Shown here: positions 1 through 11,979 of the stretch, in pieces | Numbering within the stretch: position 1 is the first letter of the stretch | Layout of the letters: each line of letters begins with the position of its first letter | Source: Dryomyza anilis | Lineage: Eukaryota; Arthropoda; Insecta; Diptera; Dryomyzidae | Length of the DNA: 64,000 nucleotides | Reading direction: 5' to 3' | Assembly: GCA_951804985.1 (NCBI GenBank) | Contig: OX638130.1 | Span: 105,722,040-105,786,039, forward strand | Program-made: the position numbers and the translations under genes | The notes under the pieces: generated by a model | Told to the model about the DNA's origin: nothing | Seen by the model: the letters and a program-made list of their open reading frames with translations, nothing else | Database searches by the model: none

Positions 1-1400
1 ATAGTTATCACAGCTCATAACATTACAATACCATACAATGCTATATATTATAATATTATAATTCATGCATCAAAAAGTCTAGTGAAAATTAATAGTAACG
101 TTAGATAAGTAAAATATAAATCTGTGAATCACGTTGAAAAACTCCCAGTAAAACCTAAGCATTGAAATCTATTAACATGATAATAAAATTTATTAAATAC
201 TGCATATTTTAGGTGAAAAACAAAAAGAAAAAAATGTAAAACACGCGGAAAAGAGCAGTAAATATTTAGAGATATATCATAAAATATGTCTAAAAGAAAT
301 ACGATTATAAAAAAAAACTCATGTGATATTATGTTGAAAAGACAAAGTACGAAAACTAATGAAGATACATTTGAAAAGCAACATCAATAACTGATGGGTA
401 AAATACCTAAAATTCCAACAAACTTGCTTTAATATTGTATTTTTTTCGTTATAATTATTATAATGACTCTGTTTTGTCAGTTACATGGAGGCTTTTTTTT
501 GTAACGCATGTAAAACATATCTTAAATTGAATTTTTCGACTTTTAATTTTAGTTTTGATTTTTTTGTTTTAGTTTGAAGTGAATTTCGAGACTTTATGTC
601 GGCGCTCTAGGCTACTAAAACACGAAACTCCACCCGTTTCTAGATAATTATCGGTCACGATTTCTGACTTTGATACATGCTCAGCATTTACATCACTTTT
701 TTGTTTTTGTTGTTGTTGTTTTTCATAAATTCATTACAGATGCACATGTCGTACAAAAAAAAAATAATTTTGAATGAAAGTGAAATTTCGACATCTTTCT
801 CATAAATGTTTTTCTTTATGTTTTGGTATTTCTTGGCAAACATGACAAAAAAAACCAAAAAAAAAATGCTTTCGTTTTCTTTCTTTTCGACATTTTGAAA
901 CCAGAATACACAGAAATTCGTCACAATCATTGAATACTTAAAGACCTCAAATTAAATATTAACAAAAGTCATATGTTTGGCATTTTTGTGCATTTCTGTT
1001 GATACTTTAGGTGTATTTATTACTATTTAAGTTTATACACGTAGTATCTAAAATCGTATCCGCATTGGCATAAAATGTTGCAATGGTCTAAAATAAAAGT
1101 GAAATGTAGAATATCAAAATTAGTTTATTTTAGTTTTTCGTTTCTATTAAAAAACAAAAACTCACGTTATTGAGTGTATTGTTTATGGGAAAACGTGTTG
1201 GATTTCTTATATTTTTTTGTGTTTGTTTAGCTTTGCATGTTAGCTCTTAATTTATTAGGTCTACAAAATATATTATTTTAAAATGCAAGTCTGATTTGCT
1301 CTTCGTTGCGCTTCCTGAACAAATTTTAAGTGTTTTGCTAATTAAAATTATTGGTTAAGTAAATTTTGAAGCAATTCTTCCGTGTTTCTTGATGATTAAA
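1..1400. other. AT-rich noncoding DNA, no gene seen
   Basis: No open frame here looks like a protein and no splice-bounded exon was found. The stretch is poly-A/T rich with short homopolymer runs. It is probably intron of the minus-strand GRXCR1-like gene, whose next exon must lie further left, or intergenic DNA. Confidence 0.5.
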
Positions 1401-1404
1401 AAAA

Positions 1405-1836
1405 TACATACAATTAGCGTATTCACAGTTCATCGTATTTTAGTATGGTATTCGTACCATGTTGTATATATACGATACAATAACACAGAAACGTCAATTT
1501 ATGGTTACATCCCTTATAAAAGTGAAATACGACATGTGTTGTATTTGAGAGTAGGCCCTGAGACATGTTTTTTGGTGTCGTATTTTGTGAAATAGTGTGA
1601 AATAGAAAAATAGTGCACATAAAATGTTAATTTATTTGTTTTACTTTTCAAATCGAGGAATATTTATGATAATTTAAAAAAAATCCTAATTTTAGAAGAA
1701 TCAGCTGCATTTATTTGACGAAATATTTTAACAAGCAGAAATGTAGTGCTCACAGTTCAATTGCCGTACTGTCGTATTCGTAAAATGTCGTACCAATACC
1801 ATGAAACTGTGAATACGCTAAATGTATAGATACAAA
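1405..1836. mobile_element. Short inverted-repeat element (MITE-like), ~430 bp
   Basis: The left end carries agcgtattcacagttcat and the right end its near-exact reverse complement (tgaaactgtgaatacgct), separated by about 350 bp. Both ends lie in a similar TACAT/ATGTA context. A second inverted pair (gtatggtattcgtacc / gtcgtaccaatacc) lies just inside. There is no coding capacity. Superfamily not assigned. Confidence 0.55.
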
Positions 1837-1929
1837 TTTAACATTATTAAAACATTATTGTTGTATATAGATTTTTAAATATTATAGTAAGTATTAAATT
1901 GCGGACTTTAGATATGAAATGTTGTTTTA

Positions 1930-2942
1930 TTTTTTTCATATTTGGGTAATTCCACATCAAATCGACAGGGGTTTAAATTTTTTTCTTCGATTTTCATGAA
2001 ATTTAATTTACACCTTTGAATAGATAAAAAAATATATAAGTTGTTTTTTTTTTCGAAATTCGAAAATTTCACAAAATTATGATGCTTCAAAAAATCACAA
2101 CTTTTCTTTATAGTTAACTGGCTTATATGGCTTATAACTTCGAAAGCCATTATCTAGGTCACTAACGCTGCAAAATGGATGTTTTTGGTGTCCATTATTT
2201 TAAGAATTGAATGTAGTTTTTGATTCTGGTTTAAAATATTTTTTTCTAATTCGGTTTATAATTATTATGTTACTCGAACTCGAATTTCGAAAAAACAGTA
2301 TTTTTATTGCGCTCAAAAAAATCTAAAAAAAATATAGATTAAAAACTAAAATAAAATTTAACAAATTAATTACAGATATCTATTAGAAATGATCAAACGT
2401 AATTTTGAATAAAGTGTAAAGACCTTACAAAAAGTCTTTATGATAATTGCCCTTTTAAAATTTTGTAATTGATAAAAAGGTATTATATACAAAAAAATAT
2501 TTTTCCCTTATATCGAAGAACACCTCTCCAAATTTTAGATATTATATTAATAAATAAAAGACCTAATTTTGAAAAAAATTTGAGCAAAATAAAAATAGCT
2601 GTTTTTTTCGAAATTCGAGTTCGAAAATTTTACAATAGCATAATAATTATAAACCGAATTAGAAAAAAATATTTTAAATCAGAATGAAAAACTAAATTCA
2701 ATTCTTAGAATAATAGACACCAAAAATATCCATTTTGCAACTTTATTGACGTAGATAACTGCTTGCGAAGTTACCTCTATAAAGAAAAGTTATGATTTTT
2801 TGAAGCATCACAATTTTTTGTAATTTTCGAATTTCGAAAAAAAAATCAATTTACATTTTTTTTATCTATTCAATGGTGTAAACTAAATTTCATGAAAATC
2901 GAAGAAAAATTTTAAAACCCTGTCGATTTGGTTTTTCAAGAT
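1930..2942. repeat. Large foldback (hairpin) element, ~1 kb
   Basis: Two arms of roughly 350 bp are inverted copies around a loop of about 280 bp (near 2,310-2,590). Matching landmarks are atcaaatcgacagggg and ccctgtcgatttgg at the outer ends, ttttcatgaaatttaa and ttaaatttcatgaaaa's partner on the other arm, and taattcggtttataatta with taattataaaccgaatta at the inner ends. The arms have diverged by scattered substitutions and small indels, so the insertion is not recent. No transposase is encoded. It may be a foldback transposon or a head-to-head pair of repeats. Confidence 0.65.
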
Positions 2943-3300
2943 TCTTAAAAATTTTCAAATTTCCCTTGATGTTGTCTCCATTTAAATAATGTTCATAAAA
3001 CGTATTCAGCTTTTTAAAAATTTGATTTTTATAACACCAAGTCATGAAACTTGAATCTTATATGTTTTTTTTATGCCCTACACCAAAAGTGACGTCTGTT
3101 ACACCCAGAAAAGTCAGGTATTAAAATAAGGAGGGAAATAAACTTTAAAAACTGGAGAGGTATTCGGATCGAAAAATAGCAAGAGCAAGATAGATATAGC
3201 AAGTTTTTTAATTTTAGAATTGTGTTTTTATGGTAATTTTGGTATGAGAAACACGAATCCGAAGTTCATTAGTCATTCCTTTGTTTGTGGGGATGATGGT
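2943..3300. other. Noncoding DNA with a dispersed-repeat fragment
   Basis: Around 3,060-3,120 the text 'ccctacacc ... gttacacccagaa' resembles the head of the dispersed repeat at 49,440-50,090. The rest shows nothing recognisable. Confidence 0.35.
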
Positions 3301-3309
3301 AAAATTCTA

Positions 3310-3862
3310 GAACTTAACATCTGCATATTAAGAAAGCAAAGTACTTAATTAGGAAAAAAGTAAACAAGGATTATTCTTCTAAATTTTAAGAAGTTAATTT
3401 ATTGACTATTAAAAAGCAAAAAGACCATGTGAAATTGTTGCTGTATTCTTCGCAAAAAGAACACATGTTTATGTTCTTAATGTCAGAGATCTTGCTTTGC
3501 CTGTTATATGCTGTTTATATGCTTTGTTTTGCAATGTCCGTCTGTTTACTTGTGTATCTGTCTGTCGATATGTTGAAAGTAACTAATCGCAATTAATCTT
3601 GATATGCAGAGATTATGTTCTTAGGTATCAAAACAGTAACTAAGAGCAATTATTCTTGACAAAAAAAGCACAATGTCGAATATTATAGATAAAGCAAGAT
3701 CGAAAAAACAATAGTACGAACACGTGTTCCTCAAAATTTTGGGTAAAAAGAAGCAACAACATATTTTATACATTACACATTAAACTCTGCATTATCAAGA
3801 ATAATTGCTCTTAGTTACTTTTTTGATAACTAAGTTGATCTGTTTCTTAAAATGCAGATCAT
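3310..3862. repeat. Repeat with internal inverted copies
   Basis: A segment at about 3,617-3,662 (containing aagagcaattattcttgac) returns as its reverse complement at about 3,793-3,838 (tcaagaataattgctctt), giving a stem of about 40 bp. Related words ('atgcagagattatgttctta', 'catctgcatattaagaaa') recur in the flanks, so the unit seems to contain more than two copies of a short module. No coding potential. Confidence 0.45.
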
Positions 3863-3939
3863 GTCCGTTTTGCTGTATATCACTCCGTATATTTCTTGAT
3901 TACTTCTGGTTTTTAAAAGTTTTTTCCCATCGTGAAGTA

Positions 3940-4644
3940 TATAGATTCATGATCAGCAACACCACCTGAGTCGATGAGTTGTAAAACCAAAAAAAACAAA
4001 ATTAATATCAAAAATATAAAAAAAAACAAATCTAATTTAGCTGCTCATTTTTATAAATTATTGAAAAACATATCATTAAATAATAACGAGTTGGGAAAGT
4101 TAGGTCACATGGGTAAGTTCGGTCACATGGGGCGGATTTTTATAGTCGGTCGGGCCCGACTATGGAATACCCTACACCTTTGGTGGGGATATTAACCCTC
4201 AGAATATCATTCATATACCAGATTTACGTCTTATATCCCCATAAATTAAAAAATTATATAAAGTATAAAAACAAAAAAAAAAAAAATTTTTAAATCATAG
4301 ATTTGATTTTAATAATTTACGGATCAAATTTCCACTATGAAAACCCGGGAAATAATGAAAAAAAAATGTGGGCGGATCACGCCCATTTTTGGGCCACATA
4401 TTTTTAGGTGAATTCTAACAATATGTTTTAAATTTTATAACTATACATTGAATACTTTTCGAGTTATTAGTCCCGAAAGAGTTATATAAAATTGTCTTGT
4501 ATGGGAGGTGGGCGTGTCCGTTGACCGATTTGGCTCATTTTCAAACTCGGTTCCTACTTTTGGCTAAAATATATTGAGACGAAATTTCATCGCATTCTGA
4601 TCAGTATTTCTCAAGTTATTCTGTATTCGGACAGCAAGACAGCA

Positions 4645-4688
<44 letters not shown>

Positions 4689-4830
4689 GGACATGGCTAA
4701 ACGGACTCGGGTAGTGATGCTGATCAAGAATATATATACTTTTCCATACCGGACACGCCTCCTAAGGGGCGTTACAATATATGCACAAAGTTAATATACC
4801 CTGTACCTCATAGGTGTAGGGTATAAAAAT
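3940..4830 (-). repeat. Dispersed repeat (family G), minus-oriented, with a GACA microsatellite
   Basis: The block runs from a palindrome (atagtcggtcgggcccgact) through 'ggtgggcgtgtccgttgacc' and a GACA tract to 'gctgatcaagaatatatata', and ends at 'gtgtagggtataaaaat'. The stretch around 4,690-4,760 is the reverse complement of the start of the plus-oriented copy at 49,500-49,575. This type of repeat, a GACA tract followed by 'gacatggct...tgctgatcaagaatatatata', is widespread in Drosophila-type genomes (from memory, not searched). No protein is encoded. Confidence 0.55.
4636..4692. repeat. (GACA)n microsatellite
   Basis: About a dozen near-perfect GACA units lie inside the family G repeat. 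This is a candidate polymorphic locus. Confidence 0.9.
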
Positions 4831-5690
4831 AGTTAATTTTTATGATGAGCTCATCAAGCATGAAACCAGTTCGTCGTCGTACAGTACATTTAAATATCAG
4901 CAGACCCATTAAAACCAACATCATTATTTTGTTGTTTAATATAAACGAAATATTAAAAAAATATATATATATTTTTTATAAAGCAAAAACAAGTTTTAAA
5001 AACGCAAACTAAATATTAAATATAAAATAATAATTTTAAAATGGCGCATTTTTAAGTAACCGGCCTGAAATTTGGCCCGAGGTGTGCTGTGCATCGGTCG
5101 ATCGATCGGTTGCATGATGATTAATGAATGCAACAACTTGTTCCAATTTAATATTTTTTTTTGTTTGTTTTAACATCAAGTTAATAAACTTAACCAACTT
5201 TATAGATAAATGCAACAGTTCAGAGATGTTGCACCAATTAATTAATGGCTGCTTTTATAGAAAAACTGTTTTATTTAATGGAATGCAATAATTAATGGTT
5301 GATCGCATGCAAAAGATAAATATATCTATATCGATCCATATATGCACTATACGACGATGCCAAGGTCGTATTTAATGATTTTTCTTGCATTTTCTTTAAG
5401 AAGAGCACCTTGGAATTTCATTAATTAAGCTTGTGAACATTTGTGATAAGGAAGGTTATTTTCAAGTAGGAAGTGCATTAACCTTGGATAGGCGAACAAA
5501 ATATGGTTATTTATGTGAGGCAAGAAAAATGTAAAATTGGATATCGCTGATAAATTTGCACATTATTCATGCATATTAATTTCATAATATTTAATAACAA
5601 AGTGTCTGAGTGAATTTTAAGAAATGTATATTAATTTTTCATGACACAAACAGTTTTTGATTTTTTAAAATTTTTTGGTCAGCTAAAATA
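4830..5690. other. Apparently unique noncoding DNA, candidate regulatory stretch
   Basis: No repeat shared with the rest of the window was noticed. The part from about 5,040 to 5,440 is locally less AT-rich and contains a cluster of TAAT/ATTA cores (attaatgaatg, attaattaatgg, aataattaatgg, tatttaatgatt, cattaattaagc) and tcgatcgatcgg. An intronic enhancer is possible but unproven. Confidence 0.3.
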
Positions 5691-5693
5691 TTT

Positions 5694-5883
5694 ATATCGT
5701 CGTTGTAGAACGAAAAGTCACCAAATACAATTTTATGAAAAACTTTAATTTTGAGTTTGTTGATTAATATTGTAAAAAGTAATTGATGCATTTTAAAAGT
5801 TGAAATAAATATTTTTGTAAATGAAGTTTTGGAATTTTGAAAATAGTATTTTGGTGACTTTTCGTTCTACAACGACGATATAT
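5694..5883. mobile_element. MITE-B copy 1 (190 bp)
   Basis: The left end has cgtcgttgtagaacgaaaag and the right end the reverse complement (cttttcgttctacaacgacg), followed by 'tcaccaaatac' and its partner. The inverted repeats cover about 35 bp each. The same family lies at 33,139-33,612 and 61,393-61,656, with a remnant at 9,515-9,660. It has no coding capacity; the autonomous parent is not in the window. Confidence 0.8.
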
Positions 5884-5889
5884 TTATAG

Positions 5890-6400
5890 TATATTATATA
5901 CTGTTTTTATTTTTGTTTTTTTTTTTTGTGTTTTTATATTTTTTTGTTTTTTTTTTGTGATTTTTTTGGCTTTTGTTTTTTTTGTGTTTTTGATGTTGTT
6001 TATATATTTTGTTTTTGTGATTTTGCTTTTGTATTTACGTTTTTACTTTTATATTTATTTATGGTGTTTTTGTGTTTTATTTTATTTTGTTTTTGTGTGT
6101 TTGCTTTTGTTCTTGTGTTTTCACTTTGTTTTTATATTTTTACTTATTTTTTGATTTTAAGTTTGAATTTTTGCTTTTAGTTTGTGTTTTTGCTTTAGTA
6201 TTTTTTCTTTTGTTTTTTTTTATATATGGCGTTTTTGTGTTTTATTTTACTTTGTTTTTGTGTGTTTGCTTTAGTTCTTGTGAATTGACTTTATTTTTGT
6301 GTTTTTACTTATTTTTTGTTTTTGATTTTGTGTTTGAATTTTTGTTTTGTTATTGTGTTTTTGTATTTAAGTATTTTGTTTCATCTTGTAAACTGGTGTA
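5890..6400. repeat. T/G-rich low-complexity tract
   Basis: About 500 bp of TTTTTGTGTTTTTG-like sequence on the plus strand. It produces several overlapping Phe/Cys/Val-rich open frames that are compositional artefacts rather than genes. Confidence 0.8.
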
Positions 6401-6587
6401 GGTGCCGAGTTTTGTCGTTTTAAAAGATGTGGTTGTATGGGAAGTGGCACACCCCTTTGTTATATTCCGTCCACATATTGTCTAGTTACTTTCAGATTTC
6501 TGGTACAAAATTTCAGTCAAATCGATTCAATGGTTTAGACGTGATGCTGAAACAAACAGACAGATTGACCAAGAATTTTATGTATAA

Positions 6588-6935
6588 AGATTGTCTGGGG
6601 TCGAATTGAGTAGGAAGTATTTGTATTGGGAAGATTTATCTCGGGGAAGAAAAGTCAGGGGTAAATTGTCTGAAGGATGTATTGTCTGGGGAAGAATTGA
6701 GCAGGGGTAAATTGTCTCGAGGATCTTGTCTGGGGAAGAATTGAGTAGGCAGTATTTGTATTGGGAAGAATTATCTCGGGAAAGAAAAGTCAGGGTAAAT
6801 TGTCTGAAGGATGTATTGTCTGGGGAAGAATTGAGTAGGGGTAAATTGTGTCGAGGATGTATTGTCTGGGGAAGAATTGAGTAGGAAAGAACTGTCTGGC
6901 GACGAATTACCTCGGAGAAGAATTATCCTTAAACC
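6588..6935. repeat. Minisatellite with gtctggggaagaattgag modules
   Basis: The word gtctggggaagaattgag recurs at least four times with related spacers (aagtatttgtattgggaaga, agtcagggtaaattgtct, gaaggatgtatt). The modules form a longer unit of roughly 150 bp repeated about twice, with variants. The array is GC-richer than its surroundings. Confidence 0.8.
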
Positions 6936-7713
6936 TACTATAAGTAAATCGCGAATTTACACAATAACTGCATTAAATAAACAATTAAATAACATAGAAA
7001 AATAATTAATGTATGCTCCATTATTCATAGAGCGAATGAATTAAGCAACATTTTGATTAATGAAGCAAAAAGTTGTTGCTCAGTTCACCGATCGGAAACA
7101 AACAGTTTGCTGATCATAGCAATTTTTAACATATTGACAAACAACAAACGTTAATGATCACACCAACAGACAGACGCCAGAGGTCATTGCAACAAATGGC
7201 GCAAAATACAAATTGCAATAATAACATTTGCAATATTTTTAAATAATAATAACAAAAAAAAATGTAAATAATACAAATTATGTAAATTTAATAGCGATAC
7301 AAAGGCTAACGAACGCATAAACATAAATTATTACACAATTCGCCAAAAATTAACTTTTTAACAAAATAATAGAACTGAGATTTCATTATATTAGTTGAAA
7401 ATATAAAAACATGTGTCATTACGTACGTCGTTTTTTAAGAATTTGAAAATGATTTTGATTTTTTTTGAATTGTTCGTGATAGCAAAAAACCTCATTTAAT
7501 CGCTAACAGTAAAATTGGCAATCAATATTTCTTCTACATAAAAAAAATGGTCTTTAAATGATACATTTAAAGAAAATTATCAATTTCACACTATTCGTTG
7601 TGCTATGGTAGATATATGTAGATTTTATTCAAATGTAATCAATGTCTATTAAAAAATGATCAAATAGAGAATATTGCACAATATTATACAGATCAGAAAA
7701 TGTTTCTTAGAAT
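6936..7713. other. Noncoding DNA, no repeat recognised
   Basis: No coding frame was found. The part 7,000-7,230 (attattcatagagcgaatg, ttgcaacaaatggcgcaaaa) looks like unique intronic DNA. Nothing else can be supported. Confidence 0.3.
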
Positions 7714-7913
7714 TGACGAATCCTAACGGCGGGATGTGAGCTCTTTCACAAGCAATGTTTAAGTGTCGTCGTGCGTGGGTTTGTCATTGACTGTCGAGAA
7801 GTAACGTTGAAAAATGTTTTCTATTAAAAAGATGTTTACATTCGCTGGGATCGTACCCGGGACCTTTCTGCTCGTAGTCGAACGCACTAACCAATCAAGC
7901 CACCGACTTGTAT
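7714..7913 (-). mobile_element. tRNA-derived SINE, diverged copy 1
   Basis: Read on the minus strand it keeps the SINE order: a damaged tRNA-like head with 'ggttagtgcgtt' and 'cccgggtacgatccc' (box B-like), the 'aaaatgttt...' region and a fragment of the 'cccgccgttaggattcg' body. Many substitutions and the loss of the 3' part make it an old copy. Confidence 0.75.
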
Positions 7914-8299
7914 AACCTAAACAAATGTCACCGACCAAATTTTTCTCCTATCATTTTAGGTTCATGAGGTATATGTTTGTTAAAGGTCATTATTGAATAT
8001 AAGCTCTCGATATAAATTAATGATTTTTAGATCTAAAATAATTGTGTTACATTTGAAGTCTTTCCTTGTAAATCGTTTTGGACCGACAATATTTTTAATT
8101 TGGAAAAATTTCATAGTGTCAAATTAGACCCAAACCTAGCAAAGTATTATTTGTATTTGAGTTCATGATTGATTAAACCACATCAAATGAATGGTATTAG
8201 AATGGTATTCTAATGGACTCTGAGCTTATAATCAAGACCTCATACTCAGATTTTGGAAATTACCTAATGTTTTATTGGCCATTCCCATGTTTATCTATT

Positions 8300-8374
8300 T
8301 GGATTTGGATTTTTACCAACGCTCAGGGGATGCCCCCTATTCGTGCAATGCACAGTGTTGATCGTAAGAAAGGA
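8300..8374 (-). mobile_element. 3' end of a non-LTR retrotransposon, copy 1
   Basis: Noncoding tail downstream of the reverse-transcriptase fragment. It shares gcatcccctgagcgttggt-like sequence with copy 2 at 12,850 and then runs into short atccaa repeats, as expected at the 3' end of a LINE. Confidence 0.6.
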
Positions 8375-8758
8375 TTATAGGTTAAAGGGAGGAGGAAAGA
8401 TGGAGTAGTGTCGGTGGATGTTTGCTTTAAATTTCCCAATATTAAAAATGTCGGGAAAAACAGAAGCAGGGAGATTGTTCCAGAAACGTATCGTGCGACT
8501 GAAGAACGAATTATCTCTGTAATACGTGGTTCTGTTGAGAACCGAGTGAACTACGAAAGGGTGGGCTTGGTTCGATGCCCGAGTAGAACGATAGAATACA
8601 CGACCTGGTAGAATCAGGCCATGTATTTCCCTCGAACACTTACCATTGTAATACCTATAAAACAGGCTTACACACCCTATGGTCCTTCGGTGCTCAAGAG
8701 AACCAATAGAGGATGAAATATTTTCATCCCCTATTAAATATATTCTCCCTGTCTTCAT
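8375..8758 (-). pseudogene. Reverse-transcriptase C-terminal fragment of a non-LTR retrotransposon
   Basis: About 127 open codons match the C-terminal tail of LINE polymerases of the CR1/jockey type. Visible landmarks are SLEHRRTIGCVSLFYRYYNG, then RSTRASNQAHPF, and RTIRFWNNLPASVFP before FKANIHRHY. The RT palm motif (YADD-type) and the endonuclease are missing, so the element is truncated at its 5' end near 8,760, as happens when target-primed reverse transcription stops early. It is non-functional on its own. A second, shorter copy of the same family lies at 12,850-13,140 in the same orientation. Confidence 0.8.
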
Positions 8759-8769
8759 TCATATCATTT

Positions 8770-9165
8770 CTATATTATTTTAATGTAGTGATTCGAACTG
8801 CGTTTTTGATTTTTTCCCTATACGTAACGTTTTTGAGAAAAATACATTTTATATTTTATGTTTATTGCATTTTACAAACAACTTTTTTTTATGAAAAGAC
8901 TAGACAGCTATTGATTAAAAATGACTACGGGGTTTTTGTTCAGGAATAAATCAAGGAATGTTATGGCTATAAGTCAACTTGAATATCGTTTAAGGTTTGG
9001 GTAAAATAAACTGTTAAAATAGAAAATAAGGACAATTTATGAAATTATCGGAAAATAATTTTTATGTTTTAATTCATGGCTAATACTTGATCTTATTATT
9101 TATGCTTTTCTGGTAATTTCATAAATTGTCCTCTTTTTCTGAATTTTTCCAGTTTAACCGGTTAT
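8770..9165. other. Noncoding DNA between retroelements
   Basis: No gene or repeat shared within the window was seen. The words aaattgtcc and ggacaattta recur in opposite directions near 9,030 and 9,125, forming a weak hairpin. Confidence 0.3.
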
Positions 9166-9490
9166 AGCCGCGGTAGCTCAGTGGTTAGTGCGTTGGACTA
9201 CGAGCCGAAAGGTCCCCGGTTCAAGCCTGGACTGGGGCTAACAACATCTTTTCATAGAAACATTATTCTATACCGCGCTACCTCTCGTCAGTAAATGGCA
9301 AACCTACGAGAGTAAAACCATTGCCTATGAAAAGCTCTCACCCGCCGTTCAGATTCGGCAATAAACTGTAGGTCCCATCACTTTGAGTACAAATATAACA
9401 CGCACAGCTTAAAATGGTGTGAAATGAGAGCTCGACCTAAGTATTTATAGGACTGTAGTGCCAAACTATTATTATTATTGTTATTAAACC
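9166..9490 (+). mobile_element. tRNA-derived SINE, copy 2
   Basis: The tRNA-like head starts gccgcggtagctcagtggtt (A box) and contains ggttcaagcc (B box). A body follows with ataccgcgctacctctcgtc and cacccgccgttcagattcgg, and the 3' tail is att repeats. The copy is full length, about 320 bp. It is flanked by unrelated DNA and encodes no protein, so mobilisation would depend on a LINE partner. Confidence 0.9.
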
Positions 9491-9514
9491 CGATTCTATA
9501 TTTGAAAATTAATT

Positions 9515-9660
9515 TAAAAACGTTAATCTTTCGAATTGCGTTCCATATTTTGGTATTTTCAAACTGGTTTTTAAATTATTAATCAATAAACTAAAAAAAA
9601 TAAGTTTTAGTACAAACATGTATTTGGTAACTTTGACTTCTACAACGACGATATGTTTGT
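9515..9660. mobile_element. MITE-B remnant
   Basis: The right end (tttggtaactttgacttcta and acaacgacgatatg) matches the MITE-B terminal repeat with substitutions. The left terminal repeat is missing or unrecognisable. Confidence 0.5.
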
Positions 9661-11975
9661 AATGTAAATCTTTTGTTTTTCTTTAAAATTAATTTAAAAT
9701 TAAATAAATGTTTTTTTTTATTGCGAATGTTTTTGTCATATCAACTCAAAATAACAAAAAAAAAATATATATGTATATATTTAAAAATTCCGCAAATTTG
9801 CATTTTTATTAGATAATTTGTTTAAATTTATATTTACTGTGTGTGGTTTAAATTTATCTATAAATTATTTTTGCTGCGGCTCACCTTGAATACGCTCAAA
9901 AAGTTAATAGATTTTAAATTTTGTTATTTCTTTTTTTTTTTTGCACAAACTTCAAAAACATTTGACCCAAAATATAAACGCACAAAAGATTTAAGTTGAT
10001 AGATTAGTTTTATGCAATATTTAATTAGATGTTGCTGACAGCAGAAGCTGCTAAAATTATGATTAAAAAAAAAATTAAATATACGATGATTAAATGGTTT
10101 ATTTGAACTTTTCAGGGTTATTTTTGGCAGTTATTTGGGGATTTTTTTTTGTTTCATCTAAATTTTGCAAAATACCACACAATTCAGTGGTTTAAAAAGT
10201 TCATTATTTGAATTTATAAAATGTTATTCGTTGTTTTATTAAGTTTTTTTTAAATAAAATGATGAATTTCTTAATAATTCCGTTTTCTTATTTTGGTACT
10301 GACAACAAAGACCAATTTTATTTTTACCAAAAACCTTTAAAAAATCAAATTTTTTATGTTAATCGTTTATATCATTAATCATATTTAACAACTAAAAAAA
10401 AATATTTTAATAGTGACAACACATAATTTAAAAAGTGTGATTTAGCCATATTCGCTGACTGTCAGTTAATTATTACGTTTCGGCAACACTTTAAAAGTTC
10501 GAACAAAGAATTCCTAATTTGTATTTCATACTATTTTTTTTTCCAATCATCATTCATATGCTAAACAATCAGAGAATCAGTTGAAAACATTCTTTAGTTT
10601 CGCAGCAACATGTAATTAATTATTGAGCAATATTTCAATGAAACAAAGTTCTTTCTGACATAACTTTGATTTATTACAGATAAAAAAAATGTTTTATTTT
10701 ACAATAGGTAACAAAAAAAAAAGCAGGAACAATCAAACATAAATGAAAAAAACATGTCGAAATTATTGGCAATTTTTATGTGTACTTTTTTTATATCGAA
10801 ATCATAAAAAAACACGTTAAAGGCGTGTACTCGGCATTTTTATATTTCCTCTATAAAATATGCTTCTCAAAATCAAATCAACGTAAAAACAAAAATTATG
10901 TTGCCAATTTTGGTTACAAACATTTTTATCGATTTATTGCTGAAAAAGGCTATTTGAAAAATTAATCAAATTGCTGCCATTATGTAAAAAAAAACATAAG
11001 ATTCTTACATTTGTTTAATGGTTTCATTGTTGTTTTTTTTTTATGTTTTGGCGGCACTATACAGAGGGCTTACCATCATTCAGTGCCGGAAACAAGTTTT
11101 GTTTTTCGATTTCTTTAAAATTAGATTTACTTTATAAGTTCTTATATCAATATACTATAAAAAGGTCTATACTTTTATTGGCAGCAGCCTTATTTTTCAT
11201 AATTAAGGTCTATGCTCAATTCTACAAAGTATAACCAATAAAATAACCGCAGAAGTAAATTAACATAATTAAAAATGGTTATGTATTTTAACAGTAAAGC
11301 GTACTATTCTTTTAATACAAAAATAAATTTTAAAATAAAACTTCAAACATCGACCTGACCATATTCAACAGCAGTTGCCTAAAATAACTTCGTTTTTCAA
11401 TAAAATAAAAGTGAAAAGATCCAGAATATAAAACCAAACAATTATACATTCATTTATGAATTTGTTTGAATGAAACTATAGTCCGTCCACACCTAAATAA
11501 TTTCTAAAGAATTTTACTTTTGTTTAACAAAAGCCTCATAATTACAACAAACAAATTTAGATGTGTCCGCTTTTTTTAAATGCTTCAAGTCTAACTCACG
11601 AACGAAACAAACAAAAAAAAGTCAATTTTACTTTCTCTTCGATTTAATATTTATTATTTTTGTTTAAATATTTGACGTGACTCATTGTCAACAGGTGTTT
11701 GTGTGTTTTTTTGAAACATCTTAATGGCCGCATACTCATAAACAATTTATAGTCAAATTTAAAATCAGCTTTTGGAAATTATATTCTTTGTTAAAATTGT
11801 CAAAAAAATCAACTTTGATTTTAAAATTTACTTAAAAATGTATGCGCCGTTCTCTTGAGATCGTAACAAAATAACTAATATTTTATTCCGATGTTCTTTG
11901 AGATTAGTTTTCGGATATTGTCTACCAGACATCAACAGATAAAAGAATTTGAAGTTCCCTTAGCAAAAAATGCAC
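9661..11975. other. AT-rich noncoding DNA, no feature recognised
   Basis: About 2.3 kb without a credible exon. The longest open frames (near 10,780-10,965 and 11,043-11,234) have composition typical of translated AT-rich DNA and no family resemblance. Probably intron of the GRXCR1-like gene. Confidence 0.4.
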
Positions 11976-11979
11976 TACT

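Noticed and set aside
5926..6401. Overlapping Phe/Cys/Val-rich open frames
   Set aside because: Produced by TTTTTGTG low-complexity DNA; no start context, no splice sites, and membrane-like composition follows from T-richness alone.
9166..9240. tRNA gene (heads of the SINE copies look like a tRNA with A and B boxes)
   Set aside because: The same head is joined to the same body and tail in several copies, has mismatches in the anticodon and acceptor stems and is followed by the body rather than a terminator. It is the SINE promoter region.
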